Below are positions 44,757 through 64,000 of a stretch of 64,000 nt of DNA, one piece after another. Position 1 is the stretch's first letter; the number at the start of each line of letters is the position of its first letter. Made by a program: the position numbers and the translations under genes. Below the pieces are notes generated by a model. The model made no database searches. It was not told where the DNA came from and saw only the letters and a program-made list of their open reading frames with translations. Source of the DNA: Dasypus novemcinctus (lineage: Eukaryota > Chordata > Mammalia > Cingulata > Dasypodidae); NCBI RefSeq assembly GCF_030445035.2, contig NC_080704.1:21494499-21558498 (forward strand), in the 5' to 3' direction.

Positions 44757-46845
44757 CTCAGTAACTCACAATGCAGCAGAAGAGGAGAGCAGAAAGGAGG
44801 GGCACAGGGCAGTACCGAAAATAGCCGGGGAAAGGAATGCAAGAGTAGAGAAGGTCTCGTTCACCCACACAGGCACGCTCGCGGCTTCAGAAACAACCCC
44901 CGGGAGCAGAGGTGTGGGCTTTTCATCACTAGAACTGGTAAAGGGCCTTGCTTTTAACATCAAACACCACCAGGTCCTTGCCATCGCTGGAGGCGCCCAG
45001 TCAAGTTAGGACAGGAGGTACTGGCTACAGTCTTGACCACGGAAGGCTGCTATTTTATGAGGAGAGTTGTGAAAATCTACACAGGCCAACGAAATACCCC
45101 GACCACTGCTTAACCTCTGGTGCTAATGGTCCATAAATATTTGATCAATGAATAAGATCAGGCTGATGACCTTTGGGTACCGTCAACAGTACCCTTACCT
45201 TGCCTGGGGTAGCCTGTGTGAGGAAAAGGGAATGGGAGTTGAAAATGCCATGGCCCCTATTACATTTCACACCGGCAATCACGTATTTCCTGGATGTCAG
45301 TGGCCGAAGGGACAACTTGTCCTGGCTCCACGCCTCCCGAGGGAGAAAGGCGACCATCTGTCCCCATGCCCCGCAAAGACAGCAGTGGATGGAGGCGGGA
45401 GGCCCACCCTTCCTCACCAGCCGGCGCCGCCCCGGGGAGGTGGAGAGCCAGAGGGATGGTGCCACCGAGTGGCTGGCAAAGGAAGCGGCTCGGAGAATAG
45501 GTCCCTTCCGGGAAAGAGCAGTGGCCAATGACAAATCGAGTAGGTTCATGTCACTGTACATTTCCTCTCTGCTCTCTCAGTCACGGAGACATTAAATCAC
45601 TGGCAATGTGACTCCAATGTCTGGAAAGGGTTGGAGGAAGTATGTCGCAAGGGGATCAGAAGCAAACAGCAGCCTGCCCCTTTCTTCCTTCCTGTTCAAA
45701 GCCCTCCAGGTGATCTGGGGACAGGAAGAGCCGTGTTTTCTGTACTGATGCAGCCACTGACCACTGACTTTTCCCTCACTATTTATTACCCTGGTTTTGC
45801 TAAGGAACTCCCGCAGAGGCAGAGCCCGGGGCTACTGATTTCGTGAAGTATCCCACAAACCCCGAGGGTTTGGTAAATGGACTTTTAAAGAAAGCAGCAG
45901 CACGGGGCCAGGTCATTTCCCGAGCCCTCTGCCTGCCCTCCGGGCTACCTGCCATGGCCTGCTGGGGCACCTCAGCCTGAGCTGGCGGGGTGGCCGGAGC
46001 GTTCTATGTGCCTTCAGCCTGTGCACATCCGCAGCCTGGCTTTCCACATTCGGACCAGAAAGAACAGGGAGCACGTGCAGGAAAGGCTCACGCGGAGTGT
46101 TTTCACCTGCTCATGGGCACTAAACCGCCGAGGCATCTCACAGTAAAAAGACATCAGGAAATAAACAAAGGCCAGCCTTGAATCAAGAGCGCCCTGCGAC
46201 TTCTGGCACCCTCCACAGAGTCTGGGGCGGTGTTGCCCAAATCGCAGGGGGTGGACTCAGGGTCCCGGGTCACTGCGACCAGCATGTGACCTCACTGAAA
46301 TGGAAAGGAAGCCTGGCGCGCACTTGTCACTGCCGGCCGAGGTCGGAAAAGGAAGCTGCACTTCCCAGCGTGGGGCACGGTCAGAGAGCTTGAAAACCTC
46401 TGTCCTCGTCCCAGCCGAGGGCCTGGCACGTTAGGACTGAAGAGATACTGAGCTGCAGGCTGGTCGGGGCAGCGCAAGAGGATTTTTCTTGTGAATTAGA
46501 CCAAGGTGAACAGGGACAGAAAAGCAGCGGCTCTGCGCACGGGGGCAATGGGCCTGGCGGGCGTCTCTCTAGCTCGGTATGCCTCTGGCTGACTTGCTTG
46601 AAGGACACGTTTGATGGAGATGGGATTCCGTTACTTTTGGAATGACTCTGCTTTTTAAAGGGCTGAGGCCCACTCAAAAGAGGGGCTCTGGGGGACATGG
46701 GCACACCCGGAGAAGGGCAGTTTCTGGAATGCTTATGTCCCGTGTGAGGGTCAAGGAAAAGCGTGTGGGGGTGACCATGAGCAGCTGGGGGAGCCCTGGG
46801 GGCAGCAGTTCGGCTTCCAGGGCGAAAGGGCCCTCAGCTCCTTCA

Positions 46846-50594
<3,749 letters not shown>

Positions 50595-50674
50595 GCAGAG
50601 ATGGTCTTCTCCCGGGGCTCGGGGGGCAGGCCCACCGTCAGCTGCTTCTGGTGCGACAGCAGGTCCGTGCAGGC
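50595..50674 (-). CDS. PHKA2: PHKA2 coding exon
   Basis: 80 bp: ACTDLLSHQKQLTVGLPPEP to REKTIS plus two bases of Ala. Borders GGTAG|GCC and TGC|GTAAGT. Confidence 0.96.
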
Positions 50675-51973
<1,299 letters not shown>

Positions 51974-52107
51974 TTTAGTACATAAAGGATGTACAGAATG
52001 TCTGCCTGGTCCTGAAGGTTAGAACAATCTTTCAGCTGCTCCACCAGCTTCTCGCAGTCCACGTCACCGTGGGCATCCCTGGGCCACTGGAAATCACCTT
52101 CAGGAGC
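51974..52107 (-). CDS. PHKA2: PHKA2 coding exon
   Basis: 134 bp: [20 protein letters not shown] to [10 protein letters not shown] plus two bases of Lys. Borders GGCCAG|GCT and AA|GTAAGT. Confidence 0.96.
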
Positions 52108-53105
52108 CTGGCCAAACAAAAGCCAAAAAGGAAGAGAGAAGGGCTATGAATGTGGGGACTCTTCGAAGATCGAGAAGGGAAATCGCGACCTGGTCGTTGG
52201 ACTTGGTGGCTGGGCTAGGCTCCAGTTTTCCAGAGCCTCGCTGTGTCGGTCAATGTTCATAGGAAACCAGACGGAACAGGTTACAATATTTATGCAAAGT
52301 ACAAGAACAGGCAAAAATAACCTATGGTGTGAGAAACCATGCGAGCTGCTACCTTAGGAGCGGAGGGGGAGTGACAGGAGAGGGAGTGACAGGAGAGGCC
52401 CAGAGGGCGATCCTTTCCACAGATTATGGGCTTGGGGAGGACTCATACTTGATGCAATTCCCAAATATATGATATGCTTCAACTACGAAACAAACTTTTT
52501 TTGAAAGCAAAACAAAAAATTTTATATGGGTTGTGAACAACCGAAAACTGAGGTTAGGTTAAAACTTTCTCCAACAGACGGTGGATCTTTCTATTCATGT
52601 GGATAATAGCAGGGTAGACTTCTGGATAAAATTTAAAAAGTTTGGGGACCAATGGAGAAGAGTGATGTTTTATTCCCTTAAGGAATCTTTTACATTAGGC
52701 ATTTATTACACGGAGAGCATTAGGAACAAAGCGTCCCAGGACCTGCTTTGCACGTGGTACCGCCTCAGCTGGCTGGCACAGGTACGAATGGGCCAGGTAG
52801 TGAGCGCTTTTATTTCTAGAGCTACAAAGATGCCGATGACCAGGCAGACAGGGAGTAGCCTTTTCCTATGCACAAACTATAAGTAAATCTTTGCATCAAG
52901 TTCAACAGACATACATACCCAAATCAGATCCTAGATAGTAAATGTGATCGGGCTCGCCTCAAAATCCTGGGTGTCTAATTCTACAAGTCCTGGATAACAA
53001 GAACTACGGCCTTTTTCTTTCACATACAACCATTTGGAAACATTCATGGGACTAAAACCAGCATTGCAGAATCTTAGACTTCTTTAGTTATTCCAAACAC
53101 TTTAC
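52108..53105 (-). other. PHKA2: PHKA2 intron
   Basis: About 1 kb. No repeat recognised. A 101-codon open frame on the opposite strand (52581-52886) has no family resemblance. Confidence 0.55.
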
Positions 53106-53194
53106 CATTTTTAGGAGTGGCTGAGGAGAGTCAACAAGATTCAGTGATTTACGATGGGCACTTAGAACTTTAGTTGGCAAAGTCATGGAAACAA
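53106..53194 (-). CDS. PHKA2: PHKA2 coding exon
   Basis: 89 bp: [20 protein letters not shown] to SPQPLLKM. Borders TTCCAG|TT and ATG|GTAAAG. The last residues LLKM differ from the LLEK I remember for human. Confidence 0.93.
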
Positions 53195-56100
53195 CTGGAA
53201 AACAAAAGAATAGAAATCGTCTGAGGAGGTGCAAAATAAGTTTTCTTTTGAGAGGTGCTTCTTCTGAGAGGCTTCGCCTTATCTAGCACAAACCAGTTAA
53301 AGGACGGATTACTTAGCGTAATTAATTTCAACAGTATTTATCGTGTAGCCATATTCTGTGCTAGATCTGGGAACAAGAAATGAGCAGGACTTGGATCTTG
53401 CCTTAAGGAGATGAAGTTCCCTGCCTTCCTTCCCCCATTACACAGCGTCTTAAGGCCAGAAGGAGCCTTGGAAATGACTGAGCCCAGCTTCTTTTTCTTT
53501 CAGAGGAAACTTAGAACCCGAGAAACTAGGCCATTTGTCCAAGGTCACTGGCATGTCTGCAATCAAGGTGTCCTGGCTTCCCGTCCAGTACATGCTTCCC
53601 TCTGCCACTGCAGAGTGTTCTGGCTTTGGTTTTTTACCACCTTGGGATGTTACCATTGTCAGTCTTTATTCATTAAGCCATCTCTGCCTTGCGGGCTATA
53701 GCGTATCATCTTGGCAGAAGAGGACGTTTTCACGATAAAAATGATGCATATTTGAAAGGCCCTTATAGACCTCCAGTGGCTTGAACACCCATTTTACTTT
53801 TACTTCCTCCCAGAATCCCACTAGCACTCCAGGAAAAAAAAAAAAAAAAAGGCATAAATCCTCAAGAATAGGGAAAACCAGGAGAAACGACAGTAATAAC
53901 AACATTTTGAGAGTAGGAAAGCTGGTGCATGAGGATGAAAGAGAACTGATCTAGCAGATGCAAGGCAACCAACTCCCAAGTCTACAGTGGAGAAAACCAA
54001 GAACCAGCCAGATCTCCATCGGAGAATGCTCTAGAATCTCGGGAGTTCGCGGCACTTTAAACCCCTGGAACCGGGGGCTCAGAGGGGTTGTCCAAATGAA
54101 GGAAGACTGAGGAGAAGCTGTTTGAGAAGCCGTGCACTCCCCAGATGGCCTTCTCAACTGCACATAGCTGGGCAACTACCTCTCTTACCCTGACAGGAGA
54201 CTAGAGGGTCTCTCCTAAGAGGGTCAACAAGGGAGATCTCTGGATGGGGGCGACACTGGCACATCTGAAGGCCTGCGTACACTCCTTCAGGGGGTGAAGT
54301 GACTATACCACACTCAGCTTCCAGAAGGCTGGCAGCCAGACCCTTAGCCTTCAAACAGGAGAGCGTAGAGTATCCCCGTGGAATCAGACCAGCTCTCACC
54401 TATATAACCCAAAGCCAACAAGTCTGAACCACCCGCTTAGAGATGCTTACGCATGAGCAGATAACCAAGAAGCACCAGGCTTTGGAGGAAAGGCTCTCAT
54501 GTGAAAGCTAGAGATTGAAACAAAGAGGAAAAAATGCCACTCGAGGGAAATGCAAACCATGCAGGGAGGAAAAAACATAAAAACAAACAGGACTGCAGGA
54601 AGATGGCAGGATAGGAAGCTCCAGAAATCAGTCCCTCCACCAAAACCACTACTGAACTGGCAGGAACTGTCTCAATCAACTGCTGTGAAACTCCGGTGTC
54701 CAGTGGAACACTGTGTAGCGTCCGGGGGTGACCTGGACAAGGAGGCTGGGAACCTGTGGTACATCTTGGTGAATTCCACCCTTTGTGTTAACTACTACCA
54801 GCCCCCACCCAGCTGCATGGCAGGCAGCAGTAGGGACCGCAGCCTGGGCTCCTGGTGCAGTTTGATGGTGCCAGGGTGGGCTCGAAGGACCCAGTCCTCC
54901 AAAATCTGGGGGAGTGTGGTCTGATCGCTGGTTACTGCTTTTGATCTGCTACTTCAGCTCACTGGGGGGGGGGGGGAGGGGGGTTCTGAGGGCAGCCATG
55001 GTTCCAATCCCCTTCAGGCAAAAGGGGCAGAGGAGTCTTAAAGAGGCAGCACCTATTCTTTTTTCTTTCTCTTTTCTCTTCCCATTCCTTGTTCAGGAGC
55101 AAAAATAACCTGCAAAAGCCACAAATAGATGGTTCTAGCCCTCAACAACAAGAACAACCATAACAACAAAAACCCTTAGCAATCCCAGAGTGAGAGGCCT
55201 AGATTTCCAGACTACAATACTCAGAAGGTCCAGTTCTCAACAAAAAATGACAAAACATGAAGAAACAGGAAAGTATGGCCCACTCGCAGGAAAAAATGTT
55301 GCCAGAAACCATTCCAGGGGAAGGTCATACACTGGAACTATTACGCGAAGACTTTAAGTCAACTGTCTTAAACATGTTCAATGAGCTAAAGGAATTCAAT
55401 GCAAAGAACTAAAGAAAATGAGGAAAATGTCTAAACCAAACAAAGAGAAAGAAACTATAAAAAGGAAAACAAATATCAGGCTGCAAAGTACAGTAATTGA
55501 AATGAAAACTCATTAGATGGATTCAACAGCAACTCTGAACAGGGAGAAAAGGATCAGTGAGCTTGATGATAAGGCAATTGAAATTATCCAGTGCAAAGGG
55601 CCGAAAGAAAAAACAATGAAGAAATATGAACAGAGCCTGAGGAACCGGTGGGGCACTGTCAAGTGGACCAACATACGCATCACTGGACTCTCAGAGGGGC
55701 AAGAGAGAGTGAAAGGGGCAGAAAAAGTCCTTGAAGAAATAATGGCGGAAAACTTGCCAAATCTGATGAAAGGCGTGAATATATACATCCAGGAAGCTCA
55801 ATGAACTCCAAGCAGGACAGACTTTAAGAGATTTTTGCCAAGACACATTATGGTGAAGTTAGTCAAAATCCAAAGGCAAAGAGACAGATTTGAAAGCAGC
55901 AAGAAAGAGGTGACTTGTCACATACAAGGGCTCCCTAATAAGATTAACAGCAGCATTTCTCATCAGAAACCATGGAGGCAAGTGGATGGGGGGATGGCAT
56001 ATTTAAAGTCTTCAGGGGGGAAAAAAAACCAAGAAGTCTACACTCAGCAGAATCATCCAGAAAACAGAGAATCCAACTTAAGAGACAAGCAAAGGAGATT

Positions 56101-56784
56101 CCAAGAATCACAGTAACGAGAAGCCCCAAGATGACAGATAACACAACAGACTAAAAGAGTGCAATCAGCACAGAAAGAAGGGGACTCCTGGACTCTAAGG
56201 AGAGGAGTGGAAGCAAAAGATATGCTGCAAAGAGTCACCCTGTGGAAATTTGTGTCGTGAAGCCATTAGAAGGTGTGGAAAGAAAGCAAAGCAAATGAAA
56301 AGACAGGACAACTACTAAGTTTAGAAAGAAAAAAGTAAAGAAGGCAATATAATCATAGTATACCCTAAAGCTTAGCCGGGAGTAATACTCACATACACAC
56401 AACAATGTAAAGATTGAATACTGATTTAACTCAACTTTTAAGGAAACTACTTTGGTAGGGTAGGGGAAGTGAAGCTGAGAGTGGTGATATGAGGCACCTG
56501 AATTCTCATCCACTTAAGAGAGTATCAATAGGTATTGAATACAACTGATGGCTCAGAAGTATACACACATCATTTTAGAAATATCGAGATATGTGAATGC
56601 CACATGACATAGCTGCAAGAGTTAAAAGTGGCCTCTAAGGAAAAAGGAGTGGAGTGGGGAGGGGTTAAGCAGGAAACGCCTGCCTTTAGCTGTCTTTTAG
56701 GAGTCTGTCTTTTTAAACGATGTCTATGTAGTAATCTGATAAAAAGAAGTTGTTTTCACAGGAAGAAGAGAGTTAATGACGTAC
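53195..56784 (-). other. PHKA2: PHKA2 intron hosting an antisense L1 5' half
   Basis: 3.6 kb intron. It contains a MIR-like stretch at about 53455-53610, an A-run at 53829-53850, unassigned repeat-like sequence at 53950-54590, and the L1 segment at 54591-56150. Confidence 0.55.
54591..56150 (+). repeat. L1 5' UTR and ORF1 remnant
   Basis: Begins GGACTGCAGGAAGATGGCAG, a typical L1 5' start. A 13 bp G-run lies near 54964. At 55517-55804 there is an ORF1-like open frame with coiled-coil-like content and the motif ENLPNLMKGVNIYIQEAQ, then a frameshifted continuation (ORF1 C-terminal domain) to about 56020. ORF2 is absent. It is antisense to PHKA2. Confidence 0.75.
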
Positions 56785-56958
56785 ATGGAAAGTCCAAACC
56801 CTTTGCTTTTGCCATCATGGAAAGTATATCCCGGGTGGAGTGGACGGCACTGAACACGTGGCGGTCTTCTGTCTTCTTACAGAGAGGTGGCAGATGGCAC
56901 TTCAAAGATGTACTTTGCAGCAGCTGGTTGATATAGTGGTCCAGTTCATCGTGGCTTT
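56785..56958 (-). CDS. PHKA2: PHKA2 coding exon
   Basis: 174 bp: [39 protein letters not shown] to AKGLDFP. The true acceptor is the second AG (GTTTCAG|AAAGCC), which restores Glu and the frame. Confidence 0.94.
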
Positions 56959-57745
56959 CTGAAACTGGACAGGCAAGAGAAAGAGCTAATGGAAACAAGC
57001 GGCAGGAATATTCTAAACGCCTCCCAGTGGCTGTGGGTGTGGCAGGCAGGATGCCGTCAATTCAGTGGAAGAAAGCGTTTGGATTTAGAGATTTGCACCC
57101 CCACCCCTGAAGATGGAAGAGATTTACATATAGATAATGTGTGCCTTTATAAATGCATTGTTTGGAGAAAATGCACTGCAGAAAAAGAAAATGCAAGTCA
57201 AGGTAGTGTTTACATCCCATCATCCCAAGATGGGATAGCTGGATGGGGTGGCATACATTGTGAACCAAATACTATTTGAGACAATCTGTGGGCCAGTGGC
57301 CAACATTCCGGTCTTTGGGATTTAATGTGTCATGAGTGAGCTAAGCAGCATGGAATGATGGAGACCCCAACCCCAATCCCAACTATCTACACAGGTCACT
57401 TTAACTCAAAAGCTTGTTCCATTTGAGAAATGCTATGCATAAACGGATTTCAGCAGTCAAAGCTAATGAAACCTACATCATTCTACCATTCTCTGGAAAA
57501 TTCAAGCTGTGTGTTTCTGTCGTCAGAATATAGTTTGTGAAAAGTTCTCATTCCTGAAACCTTTTGTCAGTTTAGGTTTTTAAACTGGCGTTTTAGTCCT
57601 TTTAATCCATGTAATTTCAGAAACCTCTTTGTGGCTCATTTAACCACCAATTCCTTTCTCTGCCTGAACCTTATGGTAACTTCATCATAATGCCAAGATT
57701 TAAATCGATTTAATAAATCACCCACCAAAGTGTTCCAAGCCGTAC
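56959..57745 (-). other. PHKA2: PHKA2 intron
   Basis: 787 bp, nothing recognised. Confidence 0.6.
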
Positions 57746-57915
57746 CTTGGTTATAGGTGTCTTCTAAATACCCTCCCAAATCGGAATCGCTGTCAGGACT
57801 GAAGCGTCCCTCGCTGGCATCCTCAAACAACTTCTCATTGCAGTCTGGATCCAGGAAGGTCAGGTGCGTGTAGAACGAAGTAGTGAGGAATTCCGAGAGG
57901 TTCCCTAATTTGACC
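57746..57915 (-). CDS. PHKA2: PHKA2 coding exon
   Basis: 170 bp: [20 protein letters not shown] to [15 protein letters not shown]. Includes the acidic/Ser stretch SPDSDSDL. Borders TGGCAG|G and AAG|GTACGG. Confidence 0.96.
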
Positions 57916-60983
<3,068 letters not shown>

Positions 60984-61213
60984 TCATCTGGGAATCAAAA
61001 AAAAGAATTTTTTTCGGCATGCAGTGAAATGTTTTAACGAACACAATCTAATGAAAATAGTTCTGGCACAGAGGACTCCCAAGATAAGCGCCGGAACTGT
61101 GAAGAACCCCCTCTGGTACTTGGGGCTTTCCATGGGAGCTGTTTTAAACCTTTGGGAAGGGGCCCAAACCAACAGTGGGGCACGACTCAGCCAGCTCAGA
61201 TCCCCGCGGTTAC

Positions 61214-61358
61214 TGAGCATGGTGTGGGTGACGGGGAAGGTGAGCGTGGGGCGGCCCGTCATCCGCCAGCAGGTGCACAGGTAGGCCAGCTCGATCCGCA
61301 GCATCTCCACCATCATCTCGTTGTCCAGGGCCAGGTAGAAGTGATGCTGGTCGGTGAA
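61214..61358 (-). CDS. PHKA2: PHKA2 coding exon
   Basis: 145 bp: [48 protein letters not shown]. Part of the glucoamylase-like domain. Ends CTCA|GTAACC. Confidence 0.96.
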
Positions 61359-62553
61359 CTGAAAAGTCAAAGGAGGCCAGTAAAAGGCCGGCCGGCCTTG
61401 CTCTCGAGACAGAACCACCTTCCATCCGTGGCAATGCAAAGCCTCGCACTTCACTGTCAGGTAAAGGGCTCGGCCCGGCTCTAACCTTTCCGCCCGCTTA
61501 CAGGGCTGCTCTCCACGCGAGCAGAGCCACCGATCTGCCGCCGGCTGAGGAGCCGGCGCTCCATTGGGGCGGAAGGGAAAGGTGTGCTCCTGGCTGTATT
61601 TTCAGCTCCTCAGGAGGGGACTGTAAGCACCTTTCCTGACACCGCTGCCTCTGCGTGCCAATCGGTAACTCCGTAATTCCTCCTCTTTCCAGGACTGCTG
61701 GATTTGGAGAGGATTTCAGAGCAAGAGCACCGCGAGCAGGTAAGATGTGGAGACTGGGTTTTACCTGATCCACGGCCTTGTTAACGTGAACTAAAGGGAC
61801 AGTGCCTGATGTCGGTGAAATTCAAACTGTGCTCTTGGCCCCTGGCAAGTGCCAGCACAGCTGCTGGACGGAAGTCCCTGAATAGGGGGTGGGGCCCACA
61901 AGATTTAAGTGAGCAGCAGGGGCTAGGATGAAAAAAGAGCCACCTGAGGCTACTGACCCAAGACCTCACGGCCAATCAGGTGCCCAGGTAAGTGGAGGCT
62001 GTGCCCCACACGTGCAGAGCAATCCTGCCACTTGTTTTCCTGGCTGCCCAAATGGATGAAAAATGTTTGGTATGCACTTCCATAGGACTAACATTCTTTA
62101 GAAACAAAAACTTTGAAGGAAAGTTCTATAATCAGAAGGCTAAGGTAAGCAGTGTATTCAGCATTCCCACGAAGGGGGTTGAGTCCTGAAAACCGTACGG
62201 GCTGCATGTGCCACAGAGGGTGGGACAATAGCCCATGCAAGGATGGGGGACTGCTGGCGACTGAGGGCATCAGGGTGGCTACAGGTTAGGGACCGTGTGC
62301 ACTTACGCCTTGGTAAAGTGGTGTGAATTTCACTAATACTCGTGGCTGGCAGTGATGGCACACTCAATTCAAGTCAACAAACATTTACTGAGCAGCTACT
62401 ACAAGCAAAGAATTGTGCGAGGCCCCGGGTGCCATCTCGTGTGTCTCTTCCCGTGCACAATTCTGCCATATTCAAAGGGGAAAACCTCACCAGACAGAAA
62501 ACGGGGTTTAACCAAAGATGCTTGTTGGTTTGTTGCTGGTCTGTGCTTCTCAC
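61359..62553 (-). other. PHKA2: PHKA2 intron
   Basis: 1.2 kb. A MIR/L2-like stretch (AACAAACATTTACTGAGCAG, near 62378-62397) is the only repeat-like piece seen. Confidence 0.5.
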
Positions 62554-62663
62554 CTGGGGTGTGAAAGTAAAGATCTGGTTCCTAATCACGTAGAGTTTAG
62601 ATGTTCCAAGGACACCAATGTGCCGATACGGTCGCCCACTCAACCTCATGTTCTTATTCCGTC
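62554..62663 (-). CDS. PHKA2: PHKA2 coding exon
   Basis: 110 bp: completes Gly, then [19 protein letters not shown] to [11 protein letters not shown]. Borders AATAG|GA and CAG|GTGAGA. Confidence 0.96.
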
Positions 62664-63318
62664 CTATTTGGAAAATAAAAGAGAAAAAGGAATTAGAGCA
62701 AATGTGGTGACGGCTATTCCGAGACTCAGGCTAAGGCTGGGCTTATTTTTGTTATAGGAGCCAGTTAGGGGTTTGGTTTTTTTCCTCATACCATAGTTCT
62801 GCTTCAAAATGGGGACAAGGCTAAATAAAAATAAACACACCCCACTCCCCTTCCTTCCAGGCACTTATACGAACAGCACACGGTCCAACATCCACATGGA
62901 AGAGAACTATCAGAGGGCCTTTATTACGGTTTAATTTATTTAGCATTGAGCCACAACACTAAACAGGATCAGATTTTTTAAAAATGTAAAGTGGGTGCCC
63001 TCCCATTTTTAATAGCTGAGAATTTTCTGATACTATAGAAAACAATACTGTTTTCTCAAGTTACAAATGGCTGTCTCAACTGTGAACTTCAAAATTTGGT
63101 TTCTTATTTTGCAAGCAATCTGGCTCATCGCGCCACCACGTGCTGCTCGGAGGGTGCTAGTTCCCCCATTCCTCTTCATGGTGGAAACAGCGAAACCATC
63201 TACCTTGGAGCTTTACCCAGTTCTTTAGAACTTGCACACATCCTGGCCTTTCCCAGCCTCCAGCCTAGAACTGAGTCTCCCCCTCACCAACACCGCCCTG
63301 CTGCTTCCCCAAACCTAC
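62664..63318 (-). other. PHKA2: PHKA2 intron
   Basis: 655 bp, nothing recognised. Confidence 0.6.
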
Positions 63319-63453
63319 CAAGCTTGGCGTAGATGTGACTAAGAATGCGCCCCGGCTGGACTCGGATGGGATGGATGTCAGCAATGCTCTGCACGTTTAT
63401 CCCGTGTCTCCTCAACAACTCCTTAATGTGTTTGTTTTCCGCCAGAACAGTCA
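63319..63453 (-). CDS. PHKA2: PHKA2 coding exon (first in this window)
   Basis: 135 bp: completes Val, then [44 protein letters not shown]. Borders CGCAG|TG and CTTG|GTAGGT. More than one third of the protein lies in exons beyond 64000. Confidence 0.96.
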
Positions 63454-64000
63454 CTGCGGGCGAGAAGGACGGAGAATCTGCATTAGATTGCAACTCGCCT
63501 GGCATGCTGAAATGCATTCTTTCCTTAGTGCGGTCTCTTCTCCCTGTGATACACACACTAGCATGCTCTTACACGCTGGTCAGCTCTGAAAATTGTCACG
63601 CTCATCCTGCTGCCCCTCTGGGTTCTCTCAGTCCTCTCCCCTCAACACCCACTGCTGCATATTGATGAAGGGCCCTCGAGGCGCAAAGCACTAGAGAGCC
63701 CAGGAGAGACTTGTAGAAACTGTCTTTGATGGGTCCCCAGTCAGATTACACCACCCCAAATGAGGTCCGCCCTCCCTCCGGGTCTACACTGGTTCCTTTC
63801 ACGTCACAGGGGACATCAGAGGAAGCCTGTGCCCTGCTCCCAAAGGACAGGGACAGGAAGAGCAGAGCGCTCTTGGTGGAGGGTGCTGCTGGGGATGCTT
63901 TGAGTGGGCAGGGTGGGGAAGAGGGAGGGAGACCCTTCACTCGCGAGAGAAAGGAAAGCAAGCCTGCAAGGGGGGATGTTGGTGGCAGTGGGGCAGCCTG
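63454..64000 (-). other. PHKA2: PHKA2 intron (partial)
   Basis: Intron sequence to the window edge. No exon or repeat recognised. Confidence 0.5.

Noticed and set aside
52581-52886. 101-codon + strand open frame in a PHKA2 intron
   Set aside because: No homology recognised, no splice context; probably chance.
55517-55804. 95-codon open frame as a host gene
   Set aside because: It is L1 ORF1 sequence, truncated and frameshifted, antisense in a PHKA2 intron.

Overview
The window is mammalian nuclear DNA, most likely from an armadillo (Xenarthra, probably Dasypus). The diagnosis rests on many copies of a tRNA-derived SINE of the armadillo DAS type. Each copy has a tRNA-like head with A and B boxes, a GC-rich body of about 250 bp and an AAATAAATCTTTAAA-type tail. 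Older mammalian repeats (MIR, L2, MER5, MER20, L1, MaLR-like LTRs) are also present. There is no bacterial-style gene organisation. Repeat family names and comparisons with human proteins are from memory, not from a search.

Two genes lie tail to tail. At the left edge, on the + strand, are the last three coding exons and the 3' UTR of PPEF1, an EF-hand Ser/Thr protein phosphatase (555-718, 1900-1984, 2891-3108). On the right, on the - strand, are 18 coding exons of PHKA2, the liver-type phosphorylase kinase alpha subunit. They run from 63453 down to the stop codon at 39404-39406. All 18 exons join in frame into about 765 residues ending in the CAAX-type tetrapeptide CQMQ. Upstream PHKA2 exons lie beyond 64000. 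PPEF1 next to PHKA2 matches the order on human Xp22, so this is probably the X chromosome.

The 36 kb between the genes splits in two. From about 3.9 to 16.8 kb, and again at 23.0-26.6 kb, it is AT-rich and almost entirely transposon-derived. Degraded L1 copies in both orientations are interrupted by DAS SINEs, an ERV-type solo LTR, hAT-type DNA elements and a retrocopied mRNA 3' end. From about 18.2 to 23.0 kb and 26.6 to 39.4 kb the DNA is GC-rich, with CpG-dense blocks, MIRs, two copies of one LTR family and a few short regulatory-looking palindromes. Nothing there is a convincing protein gene.

Functionally, PPEF1 encodes a calcium-responsive phosphatase and PHKA2 a regulatory subunit of the kinase that activates glycogen phosphorylase. 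They are neighbours but not a pathway unit. The observations most worth checking are a GC-AG intron in PPEF1 on which the reading frame depends, an apparently eroded PHKA2 exon, and a retrocopied 3' UTR with target-site duplications inside an old L1. No wholly new biological system is evident.
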